Source: Rhodobacterales bacterium HKCCE3408 (GTDB taxonomy: Bacteria > Pseudomonadota > Alphaproteobacteria > Rhodobacterales > Rhodobacteraceae). Taken from it: DNA of 51,525 nucleotides. The notes under the pieces were generated by a model. It worked only from the letters and a program-made list of their open reading frames with translations. It was not told where the DNA came from and made no database searches. Below, piece by piece: positions 33,718 through 41,145 of the stretch; the first letter of the stretch is position 1, and each line of letters starts with the position of its first letter. The translations under genes and the position numbers were made by a program. Location of the stretch: positions 1-51,525 of the forward strand of contig WVSN01000019.1 of NCBI GenBank assembly GCA_015689705.1, given 5' to 3'.

Positions 33718-33773
33718 CCGTGGCGATTTGTGAACCGGATTGCGGGCCACGTTAAAGAAACCGCTAAAGAGGT
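33718..33773 (+). promoter_or_regulatory. SAM-II riboswitch (SAM_alpha)
   Basis: The sequence matches the SAM-II aptamer in order. P1 is GTGGC (33720-33724) with GCCAC (33746-33750). The conserved GATTTG follows the first strand, then CCGGATTGC, and after P1 comes GTTAAA and the 3' pseudoknot strand CGCTAAAGAGG. SAM-II aptamers are alphaproteobacterial and control methionine synthesis genes; binding of S-adenosylmethionine turns expression off. Here it stands about 92 bases before metZ, which fits exactly. A terminator lies 24 bases downstream. Confidence 0.93.
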
Positions 33774-33796
33774 CGACGGTGACACGTCCTCGCACG

Positions 33797-33832
33797 CGCG
33801 CCCCGGCCATGACACGGCGAGGGCGCGTTTTT
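33797..33832 (+). terminator. Intrinsic terminator of the riboswitch expression platform
   Basis: CGCGCCC (33797-33803) pairs with GGGCGCG (33821-33827), followed directly by TTTTT. An additional outer pairing GACACG (33781-33786) with CGTGTC (33833-33838) spans the T run and could compete with it. This placement between SAM-II aptamer and metZ suggests transcriptional control, while SAM-II is often drawn as a translational switch. Confidence 0.8.
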
Positions 33833-33864
33833 CGTGTCCGGCGTCGAGAACGGAGTGTGATGCG

Positions 33865-35061
33865 ATGAAGGACACCAGCGGCAAACCGGCCTTCCGCCCC
33901 AGAACCCGCGCCGTGCATTCGGGCACGCGGCGCAGCCAGTACGGCGAAGTGTCGGAGGCGATCTTCCTGACCCAGGGCTTCGTCTATGACAGCGCCGAGG
34001 CCGCCGAAGCGCGGTTCCTCGAAAGCGGCTCGGACGAATTCATCTACGCCCGCTACGGCAACCCGACCGTGGCGATGTTCGAGGACCGGATCGCCTCACT
34101 CGAAGGCGCCGAAGCCGCCTTCGCCACGGCCTCGGGCATGGCCGCGGTCAACGGCGCGCTCATGTCGCTGCTCCGCGCGGGCGATCACGTCGTCTCCTCG
34201 CGCGCGCTGTTCGGCTCCTGCCTCTACATCCTCGAGGACGTGCTGACCCGCTTCGGCGTCGAGGTCACCTTCGTCGACGGCACCGATCTCGACCAGTGGA
34301 AGGCCGCGATCCGGCCGGACACCAAGGTCGTGTTCTTCGAGTCGCTGTCGAACCCGACGCTCGAGATTATCGACATCCGCGCGGTGTCCAAGCTCGCCCA
34401 TGCGGTCGGCGCGACGGTCGTGGCCGACAACGTCTTCGCCACGCCGGTCTTCCAGCGCTCGCTCGATCTGGGTGCCGACGTCGTTGTCTATTCCGCGACC
34501 AAGCATATCGACGGGCAGGGGCGCTGTCTGGGCGGCGTGATCCTCGGGACGGAACAGTTCATCCGCAAGACGGTCGAGCCGTACCTGAAGCATACCGGCG
34601 GCGCGATGTCGCCGTTCAACGCCTGGGTCCTGCTGAAATCGCTCGAGACGATGGAGCTGCGCGTCCGGGCGCAGGCCACCGGCGCGCAGGCCGTCGCCGA
34701 GGCGCTGTCGGGGCATCCGAAGCTTTGTCGCGTCATCTTCCCGGGCCTGGACAGCCATCCGCAGCGCGCGCTGGCCGCGGCGCAGATGGAAGCCGGCGGC
34801 ACGGTGCTGGCGATTGACCTGACGGGCGGCAAAGAGGCCGCGTTCCGCGCGCTCAATGCGCTGCAACTCGTGACGATCTCGAACAATCTCGGCGACGCGA
34901 AGTCGATCGTGACCCACCCGGCCACGACCACCCACCAGCGTCTGTCCGAGGAAACCCGCGCCGCCCTCGGCATCGGTCCGGGGCTTCTGCGGCTGTCCGT
35001 CGGGCTCGAGGATCCGGCGGACCTGATCGAGGATCTGCTGGCCGCGCTGGAGGCGGCATGA
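33865..35061 (+). CDS. metZ: O-succinylhomoserine sulfhydrylase
   Basis: A 398-residue PLP enzyme of the Cys/Met metabolism family. The PLP lysine is K213 in YSATKHIDGQGRCLGG; phosphate binding is by GMAAV and YARYGNPTV. Length and the ASGMAA/ESLSNPTLEI pattern fit MetZ, which makes homocysteine from O-succinylhomoserine and sulfide. MetB or O-acetyl-type MetY remain possible. ATG 33865 has CGGAG nine bases ahead. A SAM-II riboswitch and a terminator precede it, so expression should fall when S-adenosylmethionine is plentiful. It overlaps the following acetyltransferase gene (ATGA), forming a three-gene operon. Confidence 0.93.
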   Translation: MKDTSGKPAFRPRTRAVHSGTRRSQYGEVSEAIFLTQGFVYDSAEAAEARFLESGSDEFIYARYGNPTVAMFEDRIASLEGAEAAFATASGMAAVNGALMSLLRAGDHVVSSRALFGSCLYILEDVLTRFGVEVTFVDGTDLDQWKAAIRPDTKVVFFESLSNPTLEIIDIRAVSKLAHAVGATVVADNVFATPVFQRSLDLGADVVVYSATKHIDGQGRCLGGVILGTEQFIRKTVEPYLKHTGGAMSPFNAWVLLKSLETMELRVRAQATGAQAVAEALSGHPKLCRVIFPGLDSHPQRALAAAQMEAGGTVLAIDLTGGKEAAFRALNALQLVTISNNLGDAKSIVTHPATTTHQRLSEETRAALGIGPGLLRLSVGLEDPADLIEDLLAALEAA

Positions 35062-35546
35062 GCGCGCTCGCCGTCCGGCCCTATGCCGGGGAAGCCGCCG
35101 CGCTTGGCCGTATTTTCCACCGCGCGGTCCGCGAAGGGGCCGCATCGCATTATTCCGACGATGAGCGCGCCGCCTGGTCGCCTGCGGCGCCCGACGGCGC
35201 GGACTGGGCCGGACGGCTGTCGGCCGCCGAGACCCTGGTCGCCGAGCGCGACGGGACGCCGGTCGGGTTCATCGCGCTGGTCGACAGCCACTACGTCGAT
35301 TTCTTCTACGTCCTGCCCGAGGAGCGCGGGCGCGGCACGGCGGCGGCGCTCTACGCCGTGATCGAGGGCCGGGCGCGTGCGGCCGGAACCGAGGTTCTCA
35401 CCGTCCACGCAAGCCTTCTGGCCGAGCCGTTCTTCGCCCGACAGGGCTGGAGCGTCGTGGCGCGCGAAGAGGTCATGCGCAACGGCGTGGCCCTGCGCCG
35501 CGCGGCGATGGAAAAGCGCCTGACCGCAGCGGGGCAGGCGGCGTGA
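35058..35546 (+). CDS. GNAT-family N-acetyltransferase in the metZ operon
   Basis: A 162-residue acetyltransferase. The acetyl-CoA loop is EERGRGTAAALYAVIEGRAR (about residues 90-110), preceded by the core strand HYVDFFYVLP. The end SLLAEPFFARQGWSVVAREEVMRNG is typical of the family's C-terminal strand. It overlaps metZ by four bases and the amidotransferase by four bases, so the three are translated together. The methionine context could mean a role in amino-acid modification, which is only inference. Cytoplasmic. Confidence 0.85.
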   Translation: MSALAVRPYAGEAAALGRIFHRAVREGAASHYSDDERAAWSPAAPDGADWAGRLSAAETLVAERDGTPVGFIALVDSHYVDFFYVLPEERGRGTAAALYAVIEGRARAAGTEVLTVHASLLAEPFFARQGWSVVAREEVMRNGVALRRAAMEKRLTAAGQAA

Positions 35547-36289
35547 GACCGTTCCTCGTCCTCCAGCTCCGTCCGGAAGCCGAGGCGGCCGACGAGGAAT
35601 TCGGCGCGTTCCTCGCGAAGGGCGGGCTGGCCGAGGACGAGGTGCATCGCATCCGCCTCGACCAGATGCCGCTGCCGGCGCTCTCGCTTGGCGACTATGC
35701 CGGGGTCATCGTCGGCGGCGGGCCCGGCTGCGTGTCGGACAAGCCCGAGGACAAGCGCCCGGTCGAGGCCCGCATCGAGGCCGACATCCTGTCGCTGATG
35801 CCCGAAATCCTGGCCCGCGACATGCCGTTCATGGGCTGCTGCTACGGTCTTGGCATCCTCGCCGTCGCACTTGGCGGCGAGGTGTCGAAGGCGCGTTACG
35901 GCGAGCCGATCGGCGGGGTCGATTGCGCCCTGACCGAGGCAGGCGCGGCCGATCCGCTGCTGGCCGGCCTGCCGCGCGACTTTCGCGCGCTTGTCGGCCA
36001 CAAGGAGGCGGTGCAGGCGCTGCCGCCGGGCGCCGAGCATCTGGTGGCCTCCGACCCGTGCCCGTTCCAGATGATCCGCACCGGCCGGAACGTCTACGCG
36101 ACGCAGTTCCATCCCGAGGCCGACGGGCAAAGCTTTGCGGCCCGGATCGAGATCTACAAGGATCGCGGATACTTCGCGCCCGAGGAAGCCGGAGCACTGA
36201 CCGAGCGCGCGCTGGCCGAGGACGTGACGGTGCCTGAACGCATCCTGTCGGGCTTCGTTGCGCGGTATCGCGCCGTCACGGTTGCGTGA
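35543..36289 (+). CDS. Class I glutamine amidotransferase-like protein
   Basis: A 248-residue protein with the class I amidotransferase fold. The nucleophile elbow is G98-C-C100-Y-G102 (C100 the likely nucleophile), and the His-Glu partners are in TQFHPEA (about 192-198). It starts at GTG 35543, overlapping the previous stop. It resembles the GMP-synthase-like stand-alone amidotransferases (COG0518). Ammonia acceptor unknown; it may hydrolyse gamma-glutamyl compounds. Being third in a SAM-II controlled operon, it may deal with gamma-glutamyl-methionine or related products, an inference. Cytoplasmic, no partner synthase next to it. Confidence 0.87.
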   Translation: MRPFLVLQLRPEAEAADEEFGAFLAKGGLAEDEVHRIRLDQMPLPALSLGDYAGVIVGGGPGCVSDKPEDKRPVEARIEADILSLMPEILARDMPFMGCCYGLGILAVALGGEVSKARYGEPIGGVDCALTEAGAADPLLAGLPRDFRALVGHKEAVQALPPGAEHLVASDPCPFQMIRTGRNVYATQFHPEADGQSFAARIEIYKDRGYFAPEEAGALTERALAEDVTVPERILSGFVARYRAVTVA

Positions 36290-36397
36290 GCCTGCTGACA
36301 GCGCGGCGGCACTAGCGTCGAATTGGGTGAAATCAACGGTTTGAAATCGGGGTGTGGCGGTCCATATGTCCCGCCTGACCCGTTGAGGAGAGCAGCG

Positions 36398-37492
36398 ATG
36401 AACCTGCATGTCGGTGACATCAATCCGCAGCCCACGGCCGAAGAGGCCGCCGAAGCCTTCGCCCTCGTCCGGGCCTGGGCCGAACGCGCGGGTCCGGCTG
36501 CCGCGGCCGAGGTCGATCCGGCGCTCGCCGCGATGGTCGATGCGCGCACCTATCCGGCGCTCAGCCGGGCCTATCCCGAGGATTTCACCGCCGACGCGGA
36601 CTACAAGGCAACGCTGCCGGATCTGCAGAACGGCCCGGCGGCGCTGATCCGCGGCGCGAAGCGTCAGATCCAGCATGTCGGCATCTCGAACTTCCGCCTG
36701 CCGATCCGCTACCGCACCCGCGACAACGGCGACCTGACACTGGAAACATCCGTCACCGGCACGGTGAGCCTCGAGGCGAACAAGAAGGGCATCAACATGA
36801 GCCGCATCATGCGGTCCTTCTATGCCCATGCTGAAAAGACGTTCAGCTTCAACGTGATCGAGGCCGCGCTTGACGATTACAAGTCGGATCTCGAAAGCTT
36901 CGACGCCCGTATCCAGATGCGCCTGTCCTTCCCGGTGAAGGTCGAGAGCCTGCGCTCGGGCCTGTCGGGCTACCAGTATTACGACATCGCGCTGGAACTG
37001 GTGGAGAAGGCCGGCATCCGGAAGAAGATCGTCCATCTCGACTATGTCTATTCCTCGACCTGCCCGTGCTCGCTGGAACTCAGCGAACATGCCCGCGCCT
37101 TCCGCGGCCAGCTCGCCACGCCGCATTCGCAGCGGTCGGTCGCGCGGCTTTCGGTGGAACTGAGCGCCGAGGGCGGATGCCTGTGGTTCGAAGACCTGAT
37201 CGACATGGCCCGCGCCGCCGTCCCGACCGAGACGCAGGTGATGGTCAAGCGCGAGGACGAACAGGCTTTCGCGGAACTCAACGCCGCCAACCCGATCTTC
37301 GTGGAGGATGCCGCGCGGCTCTTCGCCGAGCAGCTACAGGCCGATCCGCGCGTGGGCGACTTCCGTGTCGTGGCCAGCCACCAGGAAAGCCTGCACAGCC
37401 ACGATGCCGTCAGCGTCCTGACCGAGGGAGAGACCTTCGACGCGACAAGCCTCGATCCGAAGCTCTTCGCGACTCTGCATCATCCGGGCTGA
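36398..37492 (+). CDS. folE2: GTP cyclohydrolase FolE2
   Basis: A 364-residue GTP cyclohydrolase I type B. The family signatures include VGISNFRLPIRYRTRDNG, INMSRIMRSFYAHAEKTFSF and the metal-binding region SSTCPCSLELSEH with C222 and C224. FolE2 makes 7,8-dihydroneopterin triphosphate, the first step to tetrahydrofolate and queuosine; it does not need zinc strictly and is often induced under zinc shortage. I see no Zur-like palindrome in the 108-base upstream gap, so regulation is open. ATG 36398 is preceded by GAGGAG. It converges with the Tat-lipoprotein gene ten bases on. Confidence 0.95.
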   Translation: MNLHVGDINPQPTAEEAAEAFALVRAWAERAGPAAAAEVDPALAAMVDARTYPALSRAYPEDFTADADYKATLPDLQNGPAALIRGAKRQIQHVGISNFRLPIRYRTRDNGDLTLETSVTGTVSLEANKKGINMSRIMRSFYAHAEKTFSFNVIEAALDDYKSDLESFDARIQMRLSFPVKVESLRSGLSGYQYYDIALELVEKAGIRKKIVHLDYVYSSTCPCSLELSEHARAFRGQLATPHSQRSVARLSVELSAEGGCLWFEDLIDMARAAVPTETQVMVKREDEQAFAELNAANPIFVEDAARLFAEQLQADPRVGDFRVVASHQESLHSHDAVSVLTEGETFDATSLDPKLFATLHHPG

Positions 37493-37501
37493 GGCGGGCG
37501 C

Positions 37502-37942
37502 CTAGCAACGCCGTCCGCGTCCGACCGGATCGGCCGGGGGCGTGAAGTCGGAATCGGTGCAGCCGGTGCCGCGGCCGTTTCCGGCGGGGTCGGCATAATA
37601 GCCGCCGTCGCGGTCGGTGATGCCGCTTCGGTAGATCCGGCCACCGCCGCGACCATAGCCGCCCGGATCGACAATCGGGCCGTTGTCGGAATCGGTCAGG
37701 CCGGTCGGCGCGGCGCGCAGACCGCCACGGCCGGCCCCGCCGGGATCGGTGATCGGGCCGTTGTCGCTGTCGGTGATCCCGCCACCCGTCGTCGGAACGC
37801 ATCCCGCCAGGCCGAGGCCGGCCGTGCCGAGCCCTATGCCGGTAAGAATACGGCGCCGCGACGGCCAGTTGCGTGTCTGGATGTCTTCGTCGATGAGCGT
37901 CGGTTTCCGCCGCTTCGCCGTGTCGTCGGGGGTATCGGTCAT
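37502..37942 (-). CDS. Tat-exported lipoprotein-like repeat protein (TDxDxGxxxDPGGxGRG)
   Basis: A 146-residue protein. It begins with a charged arm, then the twin-arginine signal SRRRILTGIGLGTAGLGLAGC with a lipobox LAGC, so export by Tat and lipid attachment at the cysteine near residue 48 are predicted. The mature part consists of four repeats: TDSDNGPITDPGGAGRG, TDSDNGPIVDPGGYGRG, TDRDGGYYADPAGNGRG and TDSDFTPPADPVGRGRR. The Asp/Gly pattern recalls calcium-binding loops but is one residue shorter than an EF hand. The family is unknown to me. A paralogue follows upstream at 38078 with a terminator between, so they are separate transcripts. Confidence 0.8.
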   Translation of the reverse strand: MTDTPDDTAKRRKPTLIDEDIQTRNWPSRRRILTGIGLGTAGLGLAGCVPTTGGGITDSDNGPITDPGGAGRGGLRAAPTGLTDSDNGPIVDPGGYGRGGGRIYRSGITDRDGGYYADPAGNGRGTGCTDSDFTPPADPVGRGRRC

Positions 37943-38010
37943 CGCGATGTCTCCTGGCGCGGCGGACTGCCGTTACGTCAAGACTACGCACATGATCACA
38001 TCGTGACAAA

Positions 38011-38035
38011 GAAAAAGGACGCCGGAGCGTCCTTC
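38011..38035 (-). terminator. Intrinsic terminator of the second repeat-protein gene
   Basis: AAGGACGC (38016-38023) pairs with GCGTCCTT (38028-38035) around CGGA; on the minus strand it is followed by TTTTTCTTT. It ends the transcript of the 38078-38530 gene before the next repeat-protein gene. Confidence 0.88.
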
Positions 38036-38077
38036 GCGGGGCCCGACGGCCCCGCTGGTCCTTGGATCTGGCCGGCA

Positions 38078-38530
38078 TCAGCCCCGGCCGTTGCCGCCCG
38101 GATCCGAGCAGTTGCCCTGGTCGATATCGGTCATGCCGGACGTGAACGACCGGCCGTAGCCGCGCCCGTTGCCGCCCGGATCGGTCCAGGCGCCGTTGTC
38201 CTGATCGGTCCATCCGCCGCGGGCCTGCACGCCCGGCTGTCCGCGGCCCGAGCCGCCCGGATCGGTCCAGTTGCCGCTGTCCGCGTCGGTCACGCCCGAG
38301 CCGTAGCTGCGGCAATAGCCGCGACCGCGCCCGCCCGGATCGGTGATCGGGCCGTTGTCGTTGTCGGTGCCGGCCTCGGCCCGGCCCGGTGCGATGACCG
38401 CGCCCGCCGCAAGCCCCACAGCGCCGACCCCGGCGCCCTGCATGACGCCGCGGCGGCTAACGCGCCCGCCGGTTACGATGTCGGCGTCGGTCAGCGTCAG
38501 CTTTTCTCCGCCCGGTTTCTTGTCAGCCAT
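38078..38530 (-). CDS. Tat-exported repeat protein, paralogue of the 37502 gene
   Basis: A 150-residue protein with a twin-arginine signal SRRGVMQGAGVGAVGLAAG followed by AEA, a likely signal peptidase I cleavage site near residue 53. Four repeats follow: TDNDNGPITDPGGRGRG, TDADSGNWTDPGGSGRG, TDQDNGAWTDPGGNGRG and TDIDQGNCSDPGGNGRG; the protein ends exactly at the last GRG. Repeats are separated by 6-10 residues such as YCRSYGSG. Two cysteines lie in the mature part. It is likely soluble in the periplasm or secreted, unlike its lipoprotein-type neighbour. Function unknown; a fully repeated ending suggests a binding or structural role. Confidence 0.82.
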   Translation of the reverse strand: MADKKPGGEKLTLTDADIVTGGRVSRRGVMQGAGVGAVGLAAGAVIAPGRAEAGTDNDNGPITDPGGRGRGYCRSYGSGVTDADSGNWTDPGGSGRGQPGVQARGGWTDQDNGAWTDPGGNGRGYGRSFTSGMTDIDQGNCSDPGGNGRG

Positions 38531-38564
38531 GCCTGTCTCCTCGTCGGCTTGTTCGTTACCTGTA

Positions 38565-38581
38565 GGCCCGGCGGCCGGGCC
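38565..38581. repeat. GGCCCGG hairpin in the divergent promoter region
   Basis: GGCCCGG and CCGGGCC flank CGG, a seven-base stem 35 bases upstream of the repeat-protein start (on the minus strand). It might affect the leader RNA of that gene. Confidence 0.4.
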
Positions 38582-38608
38582 GTTACGGCCCGTTTATCGG
38601 ACGGGGCG

Positions 38609-38639
38609 TTGACGCACCGTAACCGGCTGCCTGCGTCAA
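38609..38639. promoter_or_regulatory. Eight-base inverted repeat, possible operator
   Basis: TTGACGCA (38609-38616) and TGCGTCAA (38632-38639) are perfect inverted copies with a 15-base spacer. The centre-to-centre distance of 23 bases is about two helical turns, suited to a dimeric regulator. It lies between the repeat-protein gene (minus) and trkH (plus), and could control either. Confidence 0.5.
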
Positions 38640-38704
38640 AACAACACGCGCGTGATCTCGCCGCCGCTTGACACTCCGAAGGCCAGCGGTGAACGCTCCG
38701 GCGC

Positions 38705-40177
38705 ATGTTCGATCTGCGCCCCGTGGGATACGTGATGGGCCTTCTGGTCATGGCCCTGGGGCTCAGCATGCTGATCCCGATGGCGACCGACCTGGCGGCC
38801 CGGAACGGGCACTGGACGGCCTTCGCGGAAAGCTGTGTCCTGACGACGCTGGCCGGGCTGTTCCTGACCCTCGGCTGCGCAGGATCGCGCAAGCAGGGGC
38901 TCAACCTCCAGCAGACCTTTCTGATGACCTCGAGCGTGTGGATCGTGCTGCCGATCTTCGGTGCGCTGCCGTTGATGATCGGGGCGACGGGCGCGGGTCT
39001 GACCGACGCGATGTTCGAGGCGATGTCGGGCATGACGACGACGGGCGCGACCGTCCTCGGCGGGGCCAATGCGCTCGGCGGGCTCCGGCTCGACGACCTG
39101 CCGGTCGGCCTCAATCTCTGGCGCGGGCTGCTGCAATGGTATGGCGGGATCGGGATCATCGTCGTCGCGATGGTGTTCCTGCCCGAACTGCGGGTCGGGG
39201 GCATGCAGATCTTCCGCTCCGAAGCCTTCGACACGATGGGAAAGATCCTGCCGCGCGCCGCAGAGATCGCGGCGCGGATCGCGGTGATCTACGTGGCTTT
39301 GACGGTGATCGCCGCACTCACCTTCGCTGCCCTCGGGATGAGCGGCTTCGACGCGATCATCCATGCGATGACGGCGATGTCGACCGGCGGTTTCTCGACC
39401 CGCGATGCGTCCTTCGGCGATTTCCAGGGACCGATGGAATACGCCGCCGCGGTCTTCATGATCCTGGCGAGCCTGCCCTTCGTCCGTTACGTGCAGTTCG
39501 TCGCCGGCACCGCCCGGCCGATCCTCATGGACACCCAGATCCGGGCCTATATCGGCATCATCCTGACGCTCACGATCGTGCTGACGATCTACCGGGTGAT
39601 CGCCAATGGCGACCACTGGGAACACGGCTTCCGCGAGGGGATCTTCAACGTCACCTCGATCATCTCGGGCACGGGATATGCCAGCGTCGACTACCAGCTC
39701 TGGGGCCCGCTGCCGGTGGTTCTATTCTTCTTCATCGGCCTGATCGGTGGCTGCGCGGGATCGACGTCGTGCTCGATCAAGGTGTTTCGCTACCAGCTTC
39801 TGATCGCCTCGATCGCGACGCAGGTGCGCCGGCTCTATGCGCCGCACGGCGTGTTCGAACCGCGCTACGACGGAAGGCCGGTGCCCGAAGGCGTCCTGTC
39901 CGCCGTCATGGCCTTTTTTGTGCTGTTCTTCGTCTCGCTCGGGGTGATCTCCGTCCTGCTCGGCCTGACCGGGCTCGATTTCGTCACCTCGGTCTCGGGG
40001 GCGGCGGCGACGCTGGCCAATATCGGCCCGGGCCTCGGCGACGTGATCGGCCCGGCCGGCAATTACGCCAGCCTGAACGACGCGGCGAAATGGATCATGG
40101 TTCTGGCGATGCTGGCCGGCCGGCTGGAACTCGTGGTCGTCTTCGTGCTGTTCACCGCGACCTTCTGGCGGGCCTGA
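38705..40177 (+). CDS. TrkH-family potassium uptake protein
   Basis: A 490-residue membrane protein with about ten helices and the four selectivity-filter repeats of the Trk/Ktr/HKT family: SGMTTTGATVL (about residue 107), MSTGGFSTRDASF (about 225), ISGTGYASVDY (about 320), and ANIGPGLGDVIGP (about 440), each with the filter glycine. It moves potassium, coupled to a cytoplasmic TrkA regulator, not encoded in this window. ATG 38705 lacks a strong ribosome site in front. The stop TGA at 40175-40177 runs directly into the complementary TCA stop of the J protein, giving the palindrome TGATCA with no gap. Confidence 0.92.
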   Translation: MFDLRPVGYVMGLLVMALGLSMLIPMATDLAARNGHWTAFAESCVLTTLAGLFLTLGCAGSRKQGLNLQQTFLMTSSVWIVLPIFGALPLMIGATGAGLTDAMFEAMSGMTTTGATVLGGANALGGLRLDDLPVGLNLWRGLLQWYGGIGIIVVAMVFLPELRVGGMQIFRSEAFDTMGKILPRAAEIAARIAVIYVALTVIAALTFAALGMSGFDAIIHAMTAMSTGGFSTRDASFGDFQGPMEYAAAVFMILASLPFVRYVQFVAGTARPILMDTQIRAYIGIILTLTIVLTIYRVIANGDHWEHGFREGIFNVTSIISGTGYASVDYQLWGPLPVVLFFFIGLIGGCAGSTSCSIKVFRYQLLIASIATQVRRLYAPHGVFEPRYDGRPVPEGVLSAVMAFFVLFFVSLGVISVLLGLTGLDFVTSVSGAAATLANIGPGLGDVIGPAGNYASLNDAAKWIMVLAMLAGRLELVVVFVLFTATFWRA

Positions 40178-40807
40178 TCAGTCGCGGAAGTTGCGGCTTT
40201 CGCGGATCTGGTCCCAGGCCCAGACGACCTCCTGAAGGCGTTCCTCGTCCGACCGGTCGCCGCCGTTCATGTCCGGGTGCAGCACCTTGATGAGACCCTT
40301 GTAGGCCTTGCGGATCTCGGCCTTGGTCCAGTGGTCCTTGGCCTCGAGGATCTCGATCGCCTTGCGCTCCTTCGGTGGCAGCTTGCGCGTGCCGGTCACC
40401 GATTTGCCCGGGTTGCGCGTCGCGTTGTCGCCGAGAACCTGGTGCGGATCCTCGATGCCGAGCCGGGCCCAGGCGCGTTCCTCGGCGCTTTGCTTGAAGG
40501 GCTTGGTCGGCCGGTCCCAGACACGGTCCCGGTCCAGCTGCGCCTCCATCTCGGCCTCGGTCGTGCCCTCGAAGAAATTCCACTTCAGGTTGTACTCGCG
40601 CACGTGCTCGCGGCAGAACCAGTAATAGTCGTCCAGCGTGTCAGGCGACTTCGGCGCGCGGTACTGTCCGACCTCCTCGCAACCGGGATGTTCGCAGACC
40701 CGCTGGCTCGTCTCGAAGGCGCCCGACATCCCCCGCCGCCCGGAGCGGCGCTTCTTCTTGTCCGTCGAGACGCGTAGGTCGAAATTGAACGGGTCATTGT
40801 CAGGCAT
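40178..40807 (-). CDS. J-domain protein with N-terminal Cys/His cluster
   Basis: A 209-residue protein. The J domain is at the C-terminus: HWTKAEIRKAYKGLIKVLHPDMNGG, with HPD at 177-179. The N-terminal half has a C-x4-C pair (C38, C43) and C65-x2-H68, which could bind zinc, in a region RVCEHPGCEEVGQYRAP. This type, small with a C-terminal J domain, is common in Rhodobacteraceae. The ATG at 40807 has AAGG eight bases upstream. It converges with trkH end to end, its stop TCA on the plus strand adjoining TGA. It likely recruits DnaK for a specific task that is unknown. Confidence 0.88.
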   Translation of the reverse strand: MPDNDPFNFDLRVSTDKKKRRSGRRGMSGAFETSQRVCEHPGCEEVGQYRAPKSPDTLDDYYWFCREHVREYNLKWNFFEGTTEAEMEAQLDRDRVWDRPTKPFKQSAEERAWARLGIEDPHQVLGDNATRNPGKSVTGTRKLPPKERKAIEILEAKDHWTKAEIRKAYKGLIKVLHPDMNGGDRSDEERLQEVVWAWDQIRESRNFRD

Positions 40808-40881
40808 GGGAGCACCTTCTCGACTCGGAAGCGCCAGTTTAGGGTTTTGGACGACGAGGTGAAGAGGAAAGGGCGAAAATC

Positions 40882-41142
40882 GTGTCACGCAGCGATCGTA
40901 TCCGGCAGAGGCTCGAAGACGCCTTCACGCCGCAGGTTCTTGATGTCGTTGACGAAAGCGAACGGCACCGTGGACATGCCGGCTACCAGGAGGGGGGCGA
41001 GAGCCACTTTCGCGTGACCATCCGCGCCGAAGCCTTCACCCCGATGAGCCGGATCGAACGGCACCGCGCGATCCATGCCGCGCTCGGCCCGGACCTCGTG
41101 TCCGAAATCCATGCGCTGGCGCTGAACGTCGAGGCCGCCTAA
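40882..41142 (+). CDS. BolA-family protein
   Basis: An 86-residue BolA protein starting at GTG 40882, with GGAAAGGG in front. The family pattern is SHFRVTIRAEAFTPMSRIERHRAIHAALGP, ending EIHALALNVEA. BolA proteins pair with monothiol glutaredoxins in iron-sulfur cluster trafficking or act on iron regulation; the conserved histidine H42-type ligand and the C-terminal His lie in this core. No glutaredoxin gene is adjacent. It converges with the DUF4177 gene three bases later. It is slightly shorter than E. coli BolA (105) and fits the alphaproteobacterial BolA1 type. Confidence 0.93.
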   Translation: MSRSDRIRQRLEDAFTPQVLDVVDESERHRGHAGYQEGGESHFRVTIRAEAFTPMSRIERHRAIHAALGPDLVSEIHALALNVEAA

Positions 41143-41145
41143 CCG

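Noticed and set aside
31734-33926. A 730-codon minus frame spanning the 29-residue gene, GST and hydrolase genes
   Set aside because: Only its last 29 residues (the coupled membrane peptide) are supported; the rest is out of frame with GST and hydrolase genes and lacks domains.
37502-38530. Multi-core RiPP (graspetide-like) precursors
   Set aside because: The repeats and ATP-grasp gene elsewhere are suggestive, but the ATP-grasp belongs to the Anbu operon, is 16 kb away, and a twin-arginine export signal does not fit a RiPP leader; left as an alternative only.
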